This document shows positions 45,140 to 54,979 of a stretch of 64,000 bases of DNA, one piece after another. Every line of letters begins with the position of its first letter. Positions within the stretch are counted from its first letter, which is position 1. The position numbers and the translations under genes are program-made. This stretch comes from Adiantum capillus-veneris (Eukaryota; Streptophyta; Polypodiopsida; Polypodiales; Pteridaceae), in NCBI GenBank assembly GCA_014529385.2, contig CM043959.1, forward strand, positions 49,855,122 to 49,919,121, written 5' to 3'. Under the pieces are notes generated by a model. That model was not told the origin of the DNA and ran no database searches. It saw only the letters and a list, made by a program, of their open reading frames with translations.

Positions 45140-47080
45140 TTACTCTTGGGAAGCATTGTAAGCATTGACAAGGTTTAGGTTATCCTTTAATTGTATGCCT
45201 TGCATCCATCTAGCATCTTCAAAAGGATAATTCCTAAACTTAATAAGATATCGTCTGATAGTCTTACCGCCTCTTAATACCTTGTCTTCATGTCGGAGAA
45301 TGGACTCGGGCTGCAGCACCTCCTCGTGGTCCTCGATCTCCGGTGGGTCTTCAATAGTTGGTTCTTGAGGTGGCTCTCCTTTGTAAGGCTTTAAGAGGCT
45401 CACATGAAAAGCATTGTGTATGAGCCAATGATTGGGCAACTTAAGTTGATAGGCCATCTCATTGATTGGCCTAAGAATTTGGAAGGGACCATAGTACCTT
45501 TTTGCTAGTTTAGCATAGTACTTTTGGTGGCCCGTAGGATTCTTGCCCGTAGTGTGCCTTAATCGAGCCTTAGGAAACTTTAACAAGACCCAATCGTTTT
45601 CTTTAAAGGCTTGGGCTCTTCTGTGCTTGTCAGCAGCAGCCTTTTGCCTTTGCTGTGAGATAGAGATAGCATCCTTAATCTTTTGGAAAGATTCTTGTAG
45701 GTCTCGGCTATACTCATCTGCAGCGAAGATCTTCCCATGTACCTTAAGTAGCAAGGGACTTTTTGACCTTCCCTCAATTACCTCGAAAGGTGCTTTTCCT
45801 GTAGAAGTATGTACAGTGTTATTGTAAGCATACTCTACTAAGGGTAAGTACTTCTCCCATTGGGATCTTTGATCTACTTCCGTTACATAGGCTTTTAGTA
45901 GATTGAGAATAGTTAGGTTAGCTATTTCACTTTGGCCATCAGTTTGTGGATGATAGGCCGAAGAGAAGTTTAGCCTTGTTCCTAAATTCTCAAAGAGACC
46001 CTTCCAGAAATTACTGGTCATTCTAGGATCTCTATCCGACACTATGGACATTGGCAAGCCATGGTACTTGAAAATTTGTGAAATGAAGAGGGTAACCATT
46101 TGATGGGCTTTGATAGTCTTTTTGACAGGTATAAAATGAGCTTGTTTACTGAACCTGTTTACTATCGTCCATATTCCCGTATTCCCATGGATAGACTTAG
46201 GCAATCCAAAGATAAAATCCATGGATATGCTCTCCCACGGTGAATTAGGCATTGGCAAGGGTTGAAGCAATCCAAGTTGCTTCCCTCTATCAAATTTTGT
46301 CTTTTGACATACCACACATTTGGAAACATACTCATGTATGTTCACTTTCATGGTAGGCCAATAGAAATATGTTTCAATTCCCTTTAGGGTAGACTGAATC
46401 CCTCTATGCCCCGCATATGGGGGAGCATGAGATTCATACATTACTTTCTCACGTAGTGAGTTAGTAATGCATAGTCTATTGCCATAGAGAAGATAACCAT
46501 CTTGTAAAGTAAATGGTTCTTCTTTCTTCCCTAATGCAAGGGCTGAAATCACATCTCTAAAATCGGGATCAATAGCATACTCATCTATCATTGAAGATAG
46601 ATCATTGTGAGTTGCTATGGAAACCGCATTCACTCTCGGTCGTCTTGAGAGTGCATCGGCTACTTGATTATGCTTGCCAGCAATGTGAGCAATATGAAAA
46701 TGAAATTGCGAAAGAGAATTTGCCCACCTCATTTGTTTGTCGGAGAGCTTGGTCTGCGTCATGAAGTACTTAAGACTTTGATGATCCGTTCGCAGAATGA
46801 AAGGAGTCCCCAATAAATAGTGCTTCCATGAGTCTAAGGCATGTAGAACTGCAAGGAGTTCTTTTTCGTATATGCCTAGAGCTTGCTCAACAGGGTCGAG
46901 CCTTCGGCTCTCATAGCCTATGGCGTGCCCTTCTTGGAGCAGAACAGCCCCAAGGCAATCACCACAAGCATCACATTGGACCTCAAATGGTTTTGAGAGA
47001 TCCGGTAGTGTAAGCACAGGTTGAGAGATAAGCTTTTCTTTAAGCTTTTCAAAAGCATTGTTCTCCTTAGCAGACCATGT
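45140..47080 (-). CDS. pol: C2 gag-pol, 3' portion: RNase H, integrase, chromodomain
   Basis: Continues the gag-pol frame after the nonsense codon at 47081-47083; the open part with an ATG is 45140-47017 (625 codons). RNase H begins at VQCDACGDCLGAVLLQ and includes TDHQSLKYF. Integrase has the zinc module (HRGIQSTLKGIETYFYWPT, then CVVCQ) and the core residues in SMDFIFG, VSDRDPR and the QSEIANL helix. A GPF-type segment (YYGPFQIL) and a chromodomain-like tail (PESILRHEDKV, RRYLIKFRNYPFEDARW) follow. The chromodomain would direct integration to particular chromatin. All catalytic residues look intact. Confidence 0.93.
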   Translation of the reverse strand, partial: TWSAKENNAFEKLKEKLISQPVLTLPDLSKPFEVQCDACGDCLGAVLLQEGHAIGYESRRLDPVEQALGIYEKELLAVLHALDSWKHYLLGTPFILRTDHQSLKYFMTQTKLSDKQMRWANSLSQFHFHIAHIAGKHNQVADALSRRPRVNAVSIATHNDLSSMIDEYAIDPDFRDVISALALGKKEEPFTLQDGYLLYGNRLCITNSLREKVMYESHAPPYAGHRGIQSTLKGIETYFYWPTMKVNIHEYVSKCVVCQKTKFDRGKQLGLLQPLPMPNSPWESISMDFIFGLPKSIHGNTGIWTIVNRFSKQAHFIPVKKTIKAHQMVTLFISQIFKYHGLPMSIVSDRDPRMTSNFWKGLFENLGTRLNFSSAYHPQTDGQSEIANLTILNLLKAYVTEVDQRSQWEKYLPLVEYAYNNTVHTSTGKAPFEVIEGRSKSPLLLKVHGKIFAADEYSRDLQESFQKIKDAISISQQRQKAAADKHRRAQAFKENDWVLLKFPKARLRHTTGKNPTGHQKYYAKLAKRYYGPFQILRPINEMAYQLKLPNHWLIHNAFHVSLLKPYKGEPPQEPTIEDPPEIEDHEEVLQPESILRHEDKVLRGGKTIRRYLIKFRNYPFEDARWMQGIQLKDNLNLVNAYNASQE

Positions 47081-50000
47081 TTACCTAACATTTTTCTTTG
47101 TTTGGTCATGTAATGGTCCTGCAATTCGTGAGAATTTTTCTATGGAGCGTCTATAGTATGCACACATACCTATAAAGCTTCTTAGTTCATGAAGATTCCT
47201 TGGTTTAGGCCATCCTTTTATTACCTCTAACTTGGATGGATCCATTTGGATTCCATCTTGAGAGATAATGTGACCTAAATATTGAATCTCTTGCAAGAAA
47301 AATTCACTTTTCTTTCGATTAACATAAAGTTTATTCTCTCTTAAAACTTGAAATATTACTTGGAGGTGTTGCTTGTGTTCCTCTAATGAATTAGAGTAGA
47401 TGATAATATCATCAAGGAACACTCCAGTGAAGGTTCGATGAGGTCTGAACAGCTTTTCCATCAAGCGGTTGAATGTGGCTGGTGCATTAGTCAAGCCAAA
47501 AGGCATGACAATGTATTCGTAAAGACCAAATGTAGTACGAAATGCGGTCTTTACAATGTCTTGATCAACTATCCTTATTTGATGATAGCCACTTTTTAGG
47601 TCAATCCTACTGAAGTAGGTCGATCCTTGTAGCTTATCAAATAGGTCTTCTACCCGTGGAACGGGAAACCTATTCTTGATAGTGATCCTATTTAGTGCTC
47701 TATAGTCGACACACATACGATATGTGCCGTCTTTCTTTTGCACTAATAGCACAGGTGAGCAAAATGGAGATGAGCTAGGCCTAACCATGCCCTTCTCAAC
47801 TAACTCATGCACTTGCCGCATAATCTCCTCTTGTTGAGCTTGAGAAACTCTATAAGGAGGTTGGTTAGGCGGTGAACTTCCTGGAAGAAGTTCAATTGCA
47901 TGGTCGTCATTACCTCGTTTAGGAGGTAGCTCACAAGGGATGTCGTCAATAAAGACATCTTGAAACCCCTTGAGAAAATTGGATAACTCTAATTCCTTTT
48001 GGTTGCTTTTATTTTCTTTTGCTGAAGCATTAGGTTCATTTTGAGAATCTTTAACAAAAATCATGTACACGGAAATAGAGCTCTTTATTGACTTGTTGAA
48101 AGCTGGTGTATGTACAATGGGGATGGTGTTACCCATCTCCCTAGCATCTATATACATGTCCTTTTCCCTGAACTTAAAGGAGATTCTCCTTTCAGGAAAT
48201 TTAACATGGGCAGCCAGACAGTCAAACCATGGTGCCCCTAGGATTACATCCTCATGCTTGAGAGGAGAGATAAAGAAGTCCTCTTTGTCCACATAGCCTT
48301 GAACATGAAGCCTCAATTTCCCGATTAAGGGAGTGACTGAAGCTTCTTGCCCCTTGAAGGCACTGTCTGCGGGTAGGATATCTCCCATCTCGTAGGATTG
48401 TATGCCTAGCTTGGTGGCTAACTCCATAGATATGAAATTGTGAGTAGAACCAGTGTCAAAGAGAATAAAAGCATCATGTTCTCTTACCTTTCCCCAAGCA
48501 TGGCATAGAGGAGATCCTTTGTGGTGAGTTTGATGAATCTCCTCCTCTTGGATTTCAACCAAAGAAGCTCTAGGAGGATCTTGGCGGTTGTTCTTTTGGG
48601 GACAAGCGCGGTACGCATGCCCTTGTTCGCCGCACTTGAAACACCGGTTATCTTTACGATAACGCTCAAGCTCTTCAGGAGAGAGTTTATTCTTTCCTTT
48701 GTAAACTCCCTTCTCTTTAGCTTTGTTGGAATTGCCCTTAGGAGACTTTTGGACATTGTCCTTCCCCTTAGGCTCATTGGAACCCTTGTTTTCCGGGGGC
48801 TTATTATTTCTTTTACCCCCCGTTTGGAAATTGATTCGCGAGGCCACCATAGTATGGTGTATTACCGCCGATATGGTACGTGGCCTTTGGGAGTTGACAT
48901 ACTCCGCCATTTCTTCGGTTAAGCCCGCACAAAATTGTTTCTTTTGCTCTCCAAAATCCAACTTTTTGAAGACAGTGGCTTTGAGTTGTAGGTCCCAAAA
49001 CTTGTCTACATATTTGTGGATGGATTCATTGGGAGAGAGCTTTAAGCTTCGCCATTCGGTGAGTACTTTGTCTTTGGCATCGGTGGCCAAAAACTGCTTC
49101 ATAATGGAAGCTCTTAAAGCCTTCCATGTTCGTGGAGCTTCACCGCTGGCTCGTAGGCTAGACCACCATTGTCTGGCGGACTTTTGAAAGTGCATAGCTA
49201 CATGGCGTAGCTTAGAGGACTCCGTGAAGCCCTCATCTCCAAACGCCGCATCGAATTGCTGGATAAAGGCCAAAACTTTGTCTGTAGCACCGAAGGTGCC
49301 ATCATAGGTAAGGAAAGAGATGCTCTTCCCTCCCTCTTTGAATTTCTTCAGCTTGGACGACCTCTTCCATGCGGCATAGGATTTCCTATGGCCTCTTCTT
49401 TTTGATGGTTCAAAAGTTGCACCATCACTTGCTTCAGAAGATGAAGAATTTGAAGAAGGTGGAGAAGAGGGTGACCTCTTTCTCGCCTTTTTCTTGTCTT
49501 GATCTTTGTCGTCTTCACCATAGCTTTCATAAGAGGAAGAGGATGAAGAAGATGGAGAAGAGGGTGTCCTCTTTCTCGCCTTTTTCTTCTCTTGCTTTTT
49601 ATCATCCCTCTTTGAATTATGGCGTGGAGAAGAGTGTGATGGTCTTCTCCGCTTTGGTGGTGATGGAGAGCGTTTAGCCCGCCGTCTTCGTGGAGCCATC
49701 TCCGCCGAGGTGGCGGGAGACTCGCTTCTTTCTCGTTCCTTCGGTGGAGGCTCTTGAGTTCTCCTTTGGGAAGGAGATGCATCATCAAGAAGTAAGTTCT
49801 TGAGCCCTTCATATGGATTCTCTTCTTCTTCCCGAATCGGAGAGAGACCTCTTTTGGTAGTCTCACAAGGAGGCTTCCTAGGTATTCTCTCGTCATGGTG
49901 ATGAGCTTGGAGAATCCCGTGAGCACGGAGCTGCCGTTGCACTTCACTTTGGAGAGATGGATTGCCCATGGCTTGTTGAAGCCTAGAAACAAGATAATTA

Positions 50001-50089
50001 ACAAGCATTGAAGCATCATTAGTAGCTTGCTCATGAGCAAAATCAAAGTTATCAACATTAATTTCACTCTCTTTAATATTGTCAGCCAT
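47081..50089 (-). CDS. gag-pol: C2 gag-pol, 5' portion: gag, protease, reverse transcriptase
   Basis: 1002 codons from the ATG at 50089. Residues ~131-235 form an Arg/Ser/Lys-rich segment with two KKARKR(T/S)PSSP repeats. Capsid is ~255-420. A CCHC knuckle (CFKCGEQGHAYRAC) is at 483-496. Retropepsin with DTGS is at 545-548. RT spans ~735-1000 with [19 protein letters not shown] and FLDD at 891-894. The frame stops at 47081-47083 (TAA), where C1 has TAT (Tyr). The downstream frame (45140-47080) is in phase, so one substitution separates this copy from a full ~1649-codon polyprotein. Start chosen by the first ATG after the leader, shared with C1. Confidence 0.95.
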   Translation of the reverse strand: MADNIKESEINVDNFDFAHEQATNDASMLVNYLVSRLQQAMGNPSLQSEVQRQLRAHGILQAHHHDERIPRKPPCETTKRGLSPIREEEENPYEGLKNLLLDDASPSQRRTQEPPPKERERSESPATSAEMAPRRRRAKRSPSPPKRRRPSHSSPRHNSKRDDKKQEKKKARKRTPSSPSSSSSSSYESYGEDDKDQDKKKARKRSPSSPPSSNSSSSEASDGATFEPSKRRGHRKSYAAWKRSSKLKKFKEGGKSISFLTYDGTFGATDKVLAFIQQFDAAFGDEGFTESSKLRHVAMHFQKSARQWWSSLRASGEAPRTWKALRASIMKQFLATDAKDKVLTEWRSLKLSPNESIHKYVDKFWDLQLKATVFKKLDFGEQKKQFCAGLTEEMAEYVNSQRPRTISAVIHHTMVASRINFQTGGKRNNKPPENKGSNEPKGKDNVQKSPKGNSNKAKEKGVYKGKNKLSPEELERYRKDNRCFKCGEQGHAYRACPQKNNRQDPPRASLVEIQEEEIHQTHHKGSPLCHAWGKVREHDAFILFDTGSTHNFISMELATKLGIQSYEMGDILPADSAFKGQEASVTPLIGKLRLHVQGYVDKEDFFISPLKHEDVILGAPWFDCLAAHVKFPERRISFKFREKDMYIDAREMGNTIPIVHTPAFNKSIKSSISVYMIFVKDSQNEPNASAKENKSNQKELELSNFLKGFQDVFIDDIPCELPPKRGNDDHAIELLPGSSPPNQPPYRVSQAQQEEIMRQVHELVEKGMVRPSSSPFCSPVLLVQKKDGTYRMCVDYRALNRITIKNRFPVPRVEDLFDKLQGSTYFSRIDLKSGYHQIRIVDQDIVKTAFRTTFGLYEYIVMPFGLTNAPATFNRLMEKLFRPHRTFTGVFLDDIIIYSNSLEEHKQHLQVIFQVLRENKLYVNRKKSEFFLQEIQYLGHIISQDGIQMDPSKLEVIKGWPKPRNLHELRSFIGMCAYYRRSIEKFSRIAGPLHDQTKKNVR

Positions 50090-50493
50090 TCTAACAACTT
50101 TTAGGTGTAAACTTTTTAGGTGTACTTTGGCACTTCAAGCCCTAGTTGCTACTCCTCTTTACCCCTTTAGAAAAAGCACTCAAGCTACTGTACCCGCGGC
50201 TCGAATACCATTAATTGCAAGGAATAGAAGAGAGGGTCTTTCGACACCAAAACAGCACCGGCTCCTGTCAAGCTTCTAATAGCTCAATAGTGGTTAAGCC
50301 GTAGGCAAGCCCCGTAGGACTCCACTATTAAGACCATAGCTCTCGACGGTGATGCCCCGTTAACTGCACAAAGTCAGGCGCACTGCAAGGCTGAAAAATC
50401 CCTATTCTACTTACTCACAGGCAATTAATAATACCAACCATTTGTAGCTAGCTTGAGGACCTCCCTTCTTGAGCAAGAAAAGAGAAACCTTGA

Positions 50494-50505
50494 GCTCTGA
50501 TACCA
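50494..50505 (-). other. C2 primer-binding site (initiator tRNA-Met)
   Basis: TGGTATCAGAGC on the minus strand, one base inside the 5' LTR at 50507. Identical to C1. Confidence 0.92.
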
Positions 50506-50506
50506 A

Positions 50507-52093
50507 TGTAACATTTAATGGCCTAAAATCTTTTGTGTAGCGGAATTTAGCATGAACATAGTGGGCATTTCATTAGAGTTGATTCCTAATGAGAATTACA
50601 AGAGTGCTTGAGTGGAGAGAGAGAGAGCAACAAAAAGCATAACACCTAGTTAGATAGCATCGACAATACTTTCAAAAGAGAGAGCAATTAAGCTATTGAC
50701 AACAGTTGAGGACCGGATTTGCATGGAGCCGGTCCCCCCTCCAAAAGGCTTTGTATTATGGTTTCTCCCATCAAGAGAGACATTGTACAATACAATTCTT
50801 TGTGTTCCTTCAAGACTAGCTAGTGCAATGAAGATGGAAGCTTCATACACCAAGCAAAACACTTAATCAAACACAACTTGAATTATCCCCGTTCTCAGAC
50901 CCAAGACCTCACACACCTTCGAAGATGGTGAGAGCTAGCAGGGTATGAGAGTAGATTGAGAGGAAAAAGAAGTATCTTACGAGAAAGAAGTACATCTCCT
51001 CACATAATCACTCATATTAGCATAGCTTAGCTTAGTAATTAGCTTGGTAGAGAAGATGAGCATGCATTGAATCTTGGCTCTTGGTTGGATTTGCATCCAC
51101 ATGCCAAGAGAGTGTTGATGTAGGCTTCTATCTCACAAGCTTGGAGTAGGTGATGAGCTCTCCATTAAAGCTTGGGAGGAGATAGAGTATTTTCCCTTCA
51201 CACATGGTCAAGTGTGAGAGTGTGTGTGTCCATGCCAAGCAAAAATCAGCCCCCCCTCTCTCTTGGGCGAGCCCTAGCTGCTAAATTAGTCTGGCTTTTG
51301 CCTCATTGGACCTCCCCAGGTCAAGCCAATAGGGATTAAGCAGCATAAGTGATAGCCTTCTGACATGTGTCCCCCTTTCCCCTTTTGTGAGAGCTTTAGG
51401 TAATTAAATAATTAAACTAAACTCTCATTGGACCCCTTTGCCTCCTGGCCAATAGGAATCAGGCAAGCCATGGGGCTCCTGAATGCTCATTGGACCCCTT
51501 GGGAGACTGCCCAATAGTCTTCTAGGACACTTAATTCTTATTGGTTAAATGTTTTTAAATTAATTAAACTAGATTTACTCTAGCTTAATTCTCATTGGTC
51601 CACTTCAAGGGTCTTCCAATAGGAATTGGGCACACCTTGTGGGCATCTGGCCTAGGGAGCTGACATGTGTCCCTCATTCCCTTTGTGTAAAGGGAGCCTG
51701 TGTGTGTGTGTGTGGCTTTCTCTCTCATCCCCTAGCTTTGGGGCTCGCCCCCTCCCATGTAGGGATGTAGAAAGACTTTTTGGGCACACACTAAGCATCC
51801 AATTTTCCCTAAGGTTGACCTTTGGACACAACCTTTGAATTTTGGAACCTTAGCATTTTGGAAGTCTTAATGGGCTGAACCTTAGGGTCTTTTTAGCCCA
51901 TTGTTTCACATGGCTCTTTTGCAGATGGCCCCCCCTTTGGATCCCTATTTTCCCTCCTTTGGATCCCTACTGTGGCCGGTCTACTAACTTAACCAATATT
52001 CTAGCTTTTTCTCCCTTGGCACTTCCCCACATTAAATGATCAGTTTAATATGAGAAAATCATTTAGGAGAATTAGATATTGATTATTATGACA
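50507..52093 (-). repeat. C2 5' LTR
   Basis: 1587 bp. It carries the ~380-bp segment absent from C1 (about 50636-51018) and the ATTGG/CCAAT pairs (about 51305-51625). Transcription on the minus strand would start here. Confidence 0.96.
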
Positions 52094-52719
52094 ACAATTT
52101 TCCACAAACCAATGAATTGCTAGAAAAGATGCATGCAGCAAAGCAAAGAAGGATAAAACAATAGTAGGTCATTGATGAAGCCCAAGAGGAAGCTCCACTT
52201 TGAGTACTCAAAAGGAAATCTTGTCTCAAAAATCAACAAATACCTATTCCCATTAACACTCTGGAACTAGATGAACGATTATGGGAATTACATAAGGATG
52301 CAATGCCAACAGACGATGAATGGCTAGATGGAATGGACCTTCGCATCAAAGTACATCTGAACAATCATAGCACAAATGCATTGGTTGATACAAGAGCTCG
52401 AGTAAATATAGTAAGTTATTCCACATACAAGAAAGCAACGAATCAATCTTTGACATCAAGAATATCGGCTATCAAAGGATGCAATAAGAACCCAACACCA
52501 GCATTGGGAGTAGTCAGCTTAATTGTGATAGTACATGGATGCTCATGTCCTCATCAATTTGTATGCTTATCATATGAACACATCAATAAAACTATGATTC
52601 TTGGAATTGCATGGATGCGGATGTACAAGGCAATACCAGATTGGGATACCAATCAACTCAAGCTATCACCTAATGACGGACAACTCATTGTTCCAATTGC
52701 ACCAAGCAAAGAAGAATGA
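52094..52719 (+). pseudogene. Element E: integrase tail fused in frame to a second retropepsin-like domain
   Basis: The plus-strand frame that resumes after C2 (from 52096) reads an integrase-tail NFPQTNELLEKMHAAK segment. It then meets two adjacent TAG codons (52162-52167) and a TGA (52201) and continues in the same phase into an open 52303-52719 part. That part has the retropepsin plan: RIKVHLNNHSTNALVDTRA (DTR where DTG is expected), VNIVSYSTYKK, and about 85 residues on ILGIAWMRMYKAI followed by DWDTNQLKL. Element E already has a DSG protease before RT. A retropepsin placed after integrase is not a standard gypsy order. Catalytic Gly loss suggests inactivity. Alternative: a fragment of another element that happens to be in phase. 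Confidence 0.6.
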
Positions 52720-53390
52720 AAAAGAGGTTACCAACAAAGAAAACCACGAAACAATCAATCTTCTTCATACTCTAGAAAAGAAAATGCTACAAGTAGCATG
52801 GAAGGAGTCAGGCATATCTAGGTACCAAAAGCACAACTCACGAACAAGCCGTCTCAAATGGTGCCCAAGACATCATCTACCGTACCGAAGAAGGTTCCAA
52901 ATTTAAAGACACAAAAAAGAGAATCTTCGAGCAGGGAACCTAACACAAGATGGATTTGGAGAAGAAAGGAACACTTATTTTCTCTGCAAACTGTAAAACC
53001 GATAAAGTAGTGGAGAGTTAAGTCTCAAAACAGTCAACGAGAACATTTCATCAATGAAAAACCAAGATACCAGTGGTGAGTTAAGGCTCAAAAACTGTTA
53101 TCATTAATACAGAGAGCTCAAATTTCATGTGCCAAAGAATATTGATGGTACAATAAAGCAAAGAGTACACAAGCTACAAGATTTGGTCTTTAGGAAACAG
53201 CAAAAGGAAACCTCGACCCTTGAGTTAATTGCTCAAGACCCAACTCTTGCACAACATATTAGTTCGAATTGCATTGATCTTCGAAGCATGGTAAATCCAA
53301 TTAAGGCTATGCATAGACACAATTGTTCAACCCATGCACACAGTCATCCCATAGTACGCCATCTAGGAGGGGTGGAAAGGAACTAAGTAA
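52720..53390 (+). pseudogene. Element E: basic C-terminal tail with tandem Trp repeats
   Basis: Same phase as the retropepsin-like domain, with stops. After a Lys/Ser-rich stretch there are four repeats beginning with Trp at 52951, 53011, 53074 and 53146 (spacing 20, 21 and 24 codons): WIWRRK, WRVKSQ, W-stop-VKAQ and WYNKAK. The product type is unknown; the basic, Trp-spaced repeats could bind nucleic acid. An overlapping ORF in another frame (53129-53386) has no motif. Confidence 0.4.
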
Positions 53391-53405
53391 TTAAGGGCAA
53401 TGTTT

Positions 53406-53422
53406 GAAGAGGGAGGAAAAAG
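53406..53422 (+). other. Element E polypurine tract candidate
   Basis: A 17-base all-purine run (GAAGAGGGAGGAAAAAG) is followed by C and TGGATG. It lies shortly after the last coding remnant, where the tract preceding a 3' LTR would be expected. The LTR itself cannot be confirmed because no second copy is seen. Confidence 0.4.
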
Positions 53423-53423
53423 C

Positions 53424-54776
53424 TGGATGTTAACGTGTGATTTGTTCCAAAATTACCTAATAATGCCCTTACAAAATCAATTAACAGGGGAATTTAACTG
53501 ATAACATCTGCCCATTGAGTGTAAATAGTGTATATACTATTAAAAAATACCGTTTTTGCTTATTTTCATTATTTTTTCTTGATATTGGAGCTTAAAATTG
53601 GATAAATCCATCCAAAAACAATAAAGTAGTGTTTCTCAATGGATTTTCTTAATTGTTGATTTTTCATTTTGCTTTTTTAGTGCGATTTATTATTTTCTTC
53701 TTTGATTTTTCAATAAACAGGTCAAAAAATAATAATAAATAGCAAATGAGCTCAGATGGAGAAACTAAAGATACGTTGAGAATCAGAAGAACAAGACCGA
53801 CATGCACAAAAATTTTCAATCGAATCCATAGATGGAAGCAGGAAGCCTATATTAGGCCACCAAGGCCTATTTTTACAAATTCTTGCAGCATGAGCTAATG
53901 GAATCCGATTGAGGAAATTTTTGAGTCTAACATAGATTTCACGGCCTAGTAGGACTAACAGGGCAATCTGGGGAAAAATAGTTTGAGAAGCTCGAGTATA
54001 GATATCCAAGGTAGCCCAAAATCACCTTATTTCCACTAGTCACTATTGGAGGAGAGAGATTTCTGCCTTCTTCATGCGCAATTTCCGAAGTCTACAGTCA
54101 TCCATTTACAACACCTTCTCATACGAGACATGAGGGGTAAGTTTTAAAATTATCAATGAGCATTTCTGTATGGATGGGTAGCAAGTCTAGGCTCAAGAAA
54201 AAACCCTAGAAACCTAGCTGTGCACGAAGTCCTACGACTCAAAATTGACCATAGCGGCCTGTCGGCTCAACCGAACTGGACAAGACTTGAACAATAGCAT
54301 ACCCCTATATAATAGAACACTTTCGTATCACCAGATGACCATTTGGCAGGGGTCAAGGGGGTCCCAAGTAAATAATCTAGGTTTCTGCCATATGCCAGAA
54401 CTGGATTTTGACTCCATGGGCAGCTTATAGACGAGGTCTATATACAATGTACATAGATGGTTTCATGGAAACAGTCAAGGCAAGCTCTTAAACAACAAAA
54501 AATAGCTCGAAGGCTACTGAGGCGGTCCGGGGCGGGCAACAAGAAGAGCAACCTCTAGACACCCTTCAAGGCTCCCGTGTTGCTCAATGGGGCTGGGGCA
54601 CAACACAACACAAACGAAAACAACGAACCCACAGCCAAATCCCAACTACACAAGGGGCACCACCTAGTTTAAGAGCGAACTAGGACGCAAAAGAGGAGAA
54701 TCGTTAGAGCAACCCACAAACAAGCAAGGAATTTACACTAACCCTAACACCAATGGAACACTCTCACACACTAAAA

Positions 54777-54780
<4 letters not shown>
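53424..54780. other. Possible element E 3' LTR, otherwise unidentified
   Basis: Begins TGGATGTTAAC next to a purine tract, so it may be the 3' LTR of E. No partner copy is found upstream of E. An 85-codon minus-strand ORF (53752-54009) has no recognisable motif. The rest is non-coding. Confidence 0.3.

Positions 54781-54851
<71 letters not shown>
54781..54851. repeat. (AG)n microsatellite
   Basis: About 70 bp of AG dinucleotides with one A substitution near the end. Confidence 0.95.
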
Positions 54852-54857
<6 letters not shown>

Positions 54858-54979
54858 TAGTGCTCGGGCTGCTTTGAAACGTATCGGCAATGATCAAGCA
54901 AACACAACTATATATTTAAGAAAGAGAGAGAAAGGGGGAGGGGGTGCTTGTTGCATTAATACCTTCTTACAAATCTGTC

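Larger units (their letters stand above)
43195..52093 (-). mobile_element. Element C2: nearly intact Ty3/gypsy chromovirus
   Basis: 8899 bp, minus orientation. The LTRs are both 1587 bp and differ at about ten positions (~0.6% by eye). Primer-binding site at 50494-50505, polypurine tract at 44785-44794, gag-pol at 45140-50089. Flanks share ACAA (43191-43194 and 52094-52097; five bases, ACAAT, if the LTR's first T is included). It sits in the integrase C-terminus of element E. It is a sister copy of C1, with an extra ~380 bp in each LTR. Confidence 0.96.
35359..53423 (+). mobile_element. Element E: decayed plus-strand Ty3/gypsy element with unusual domain layout (interrupted by C2)
   Basis: Domain order on the plus strand: leader ORF, gag, two zinc knuckles, retropepsin, basic linker, RT, RNase H, two HHCC modules, integrase core, integrase C-terminus (split by C2), second retropepsin-like domain, Trp-repeat tail, and a purine tract at 53406-53422. 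I find no 5' LTR or primer site; the 5' limit given is the first ORF and the 3' limit the purine tract. It has many stops and frameshifts. It is not a chromovirus (no chromodomain seen) and not like F. The lineage is unassigned; basal non-chromoviral gypsy lineages of early land plants are candidates. Confidence 0.7.
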
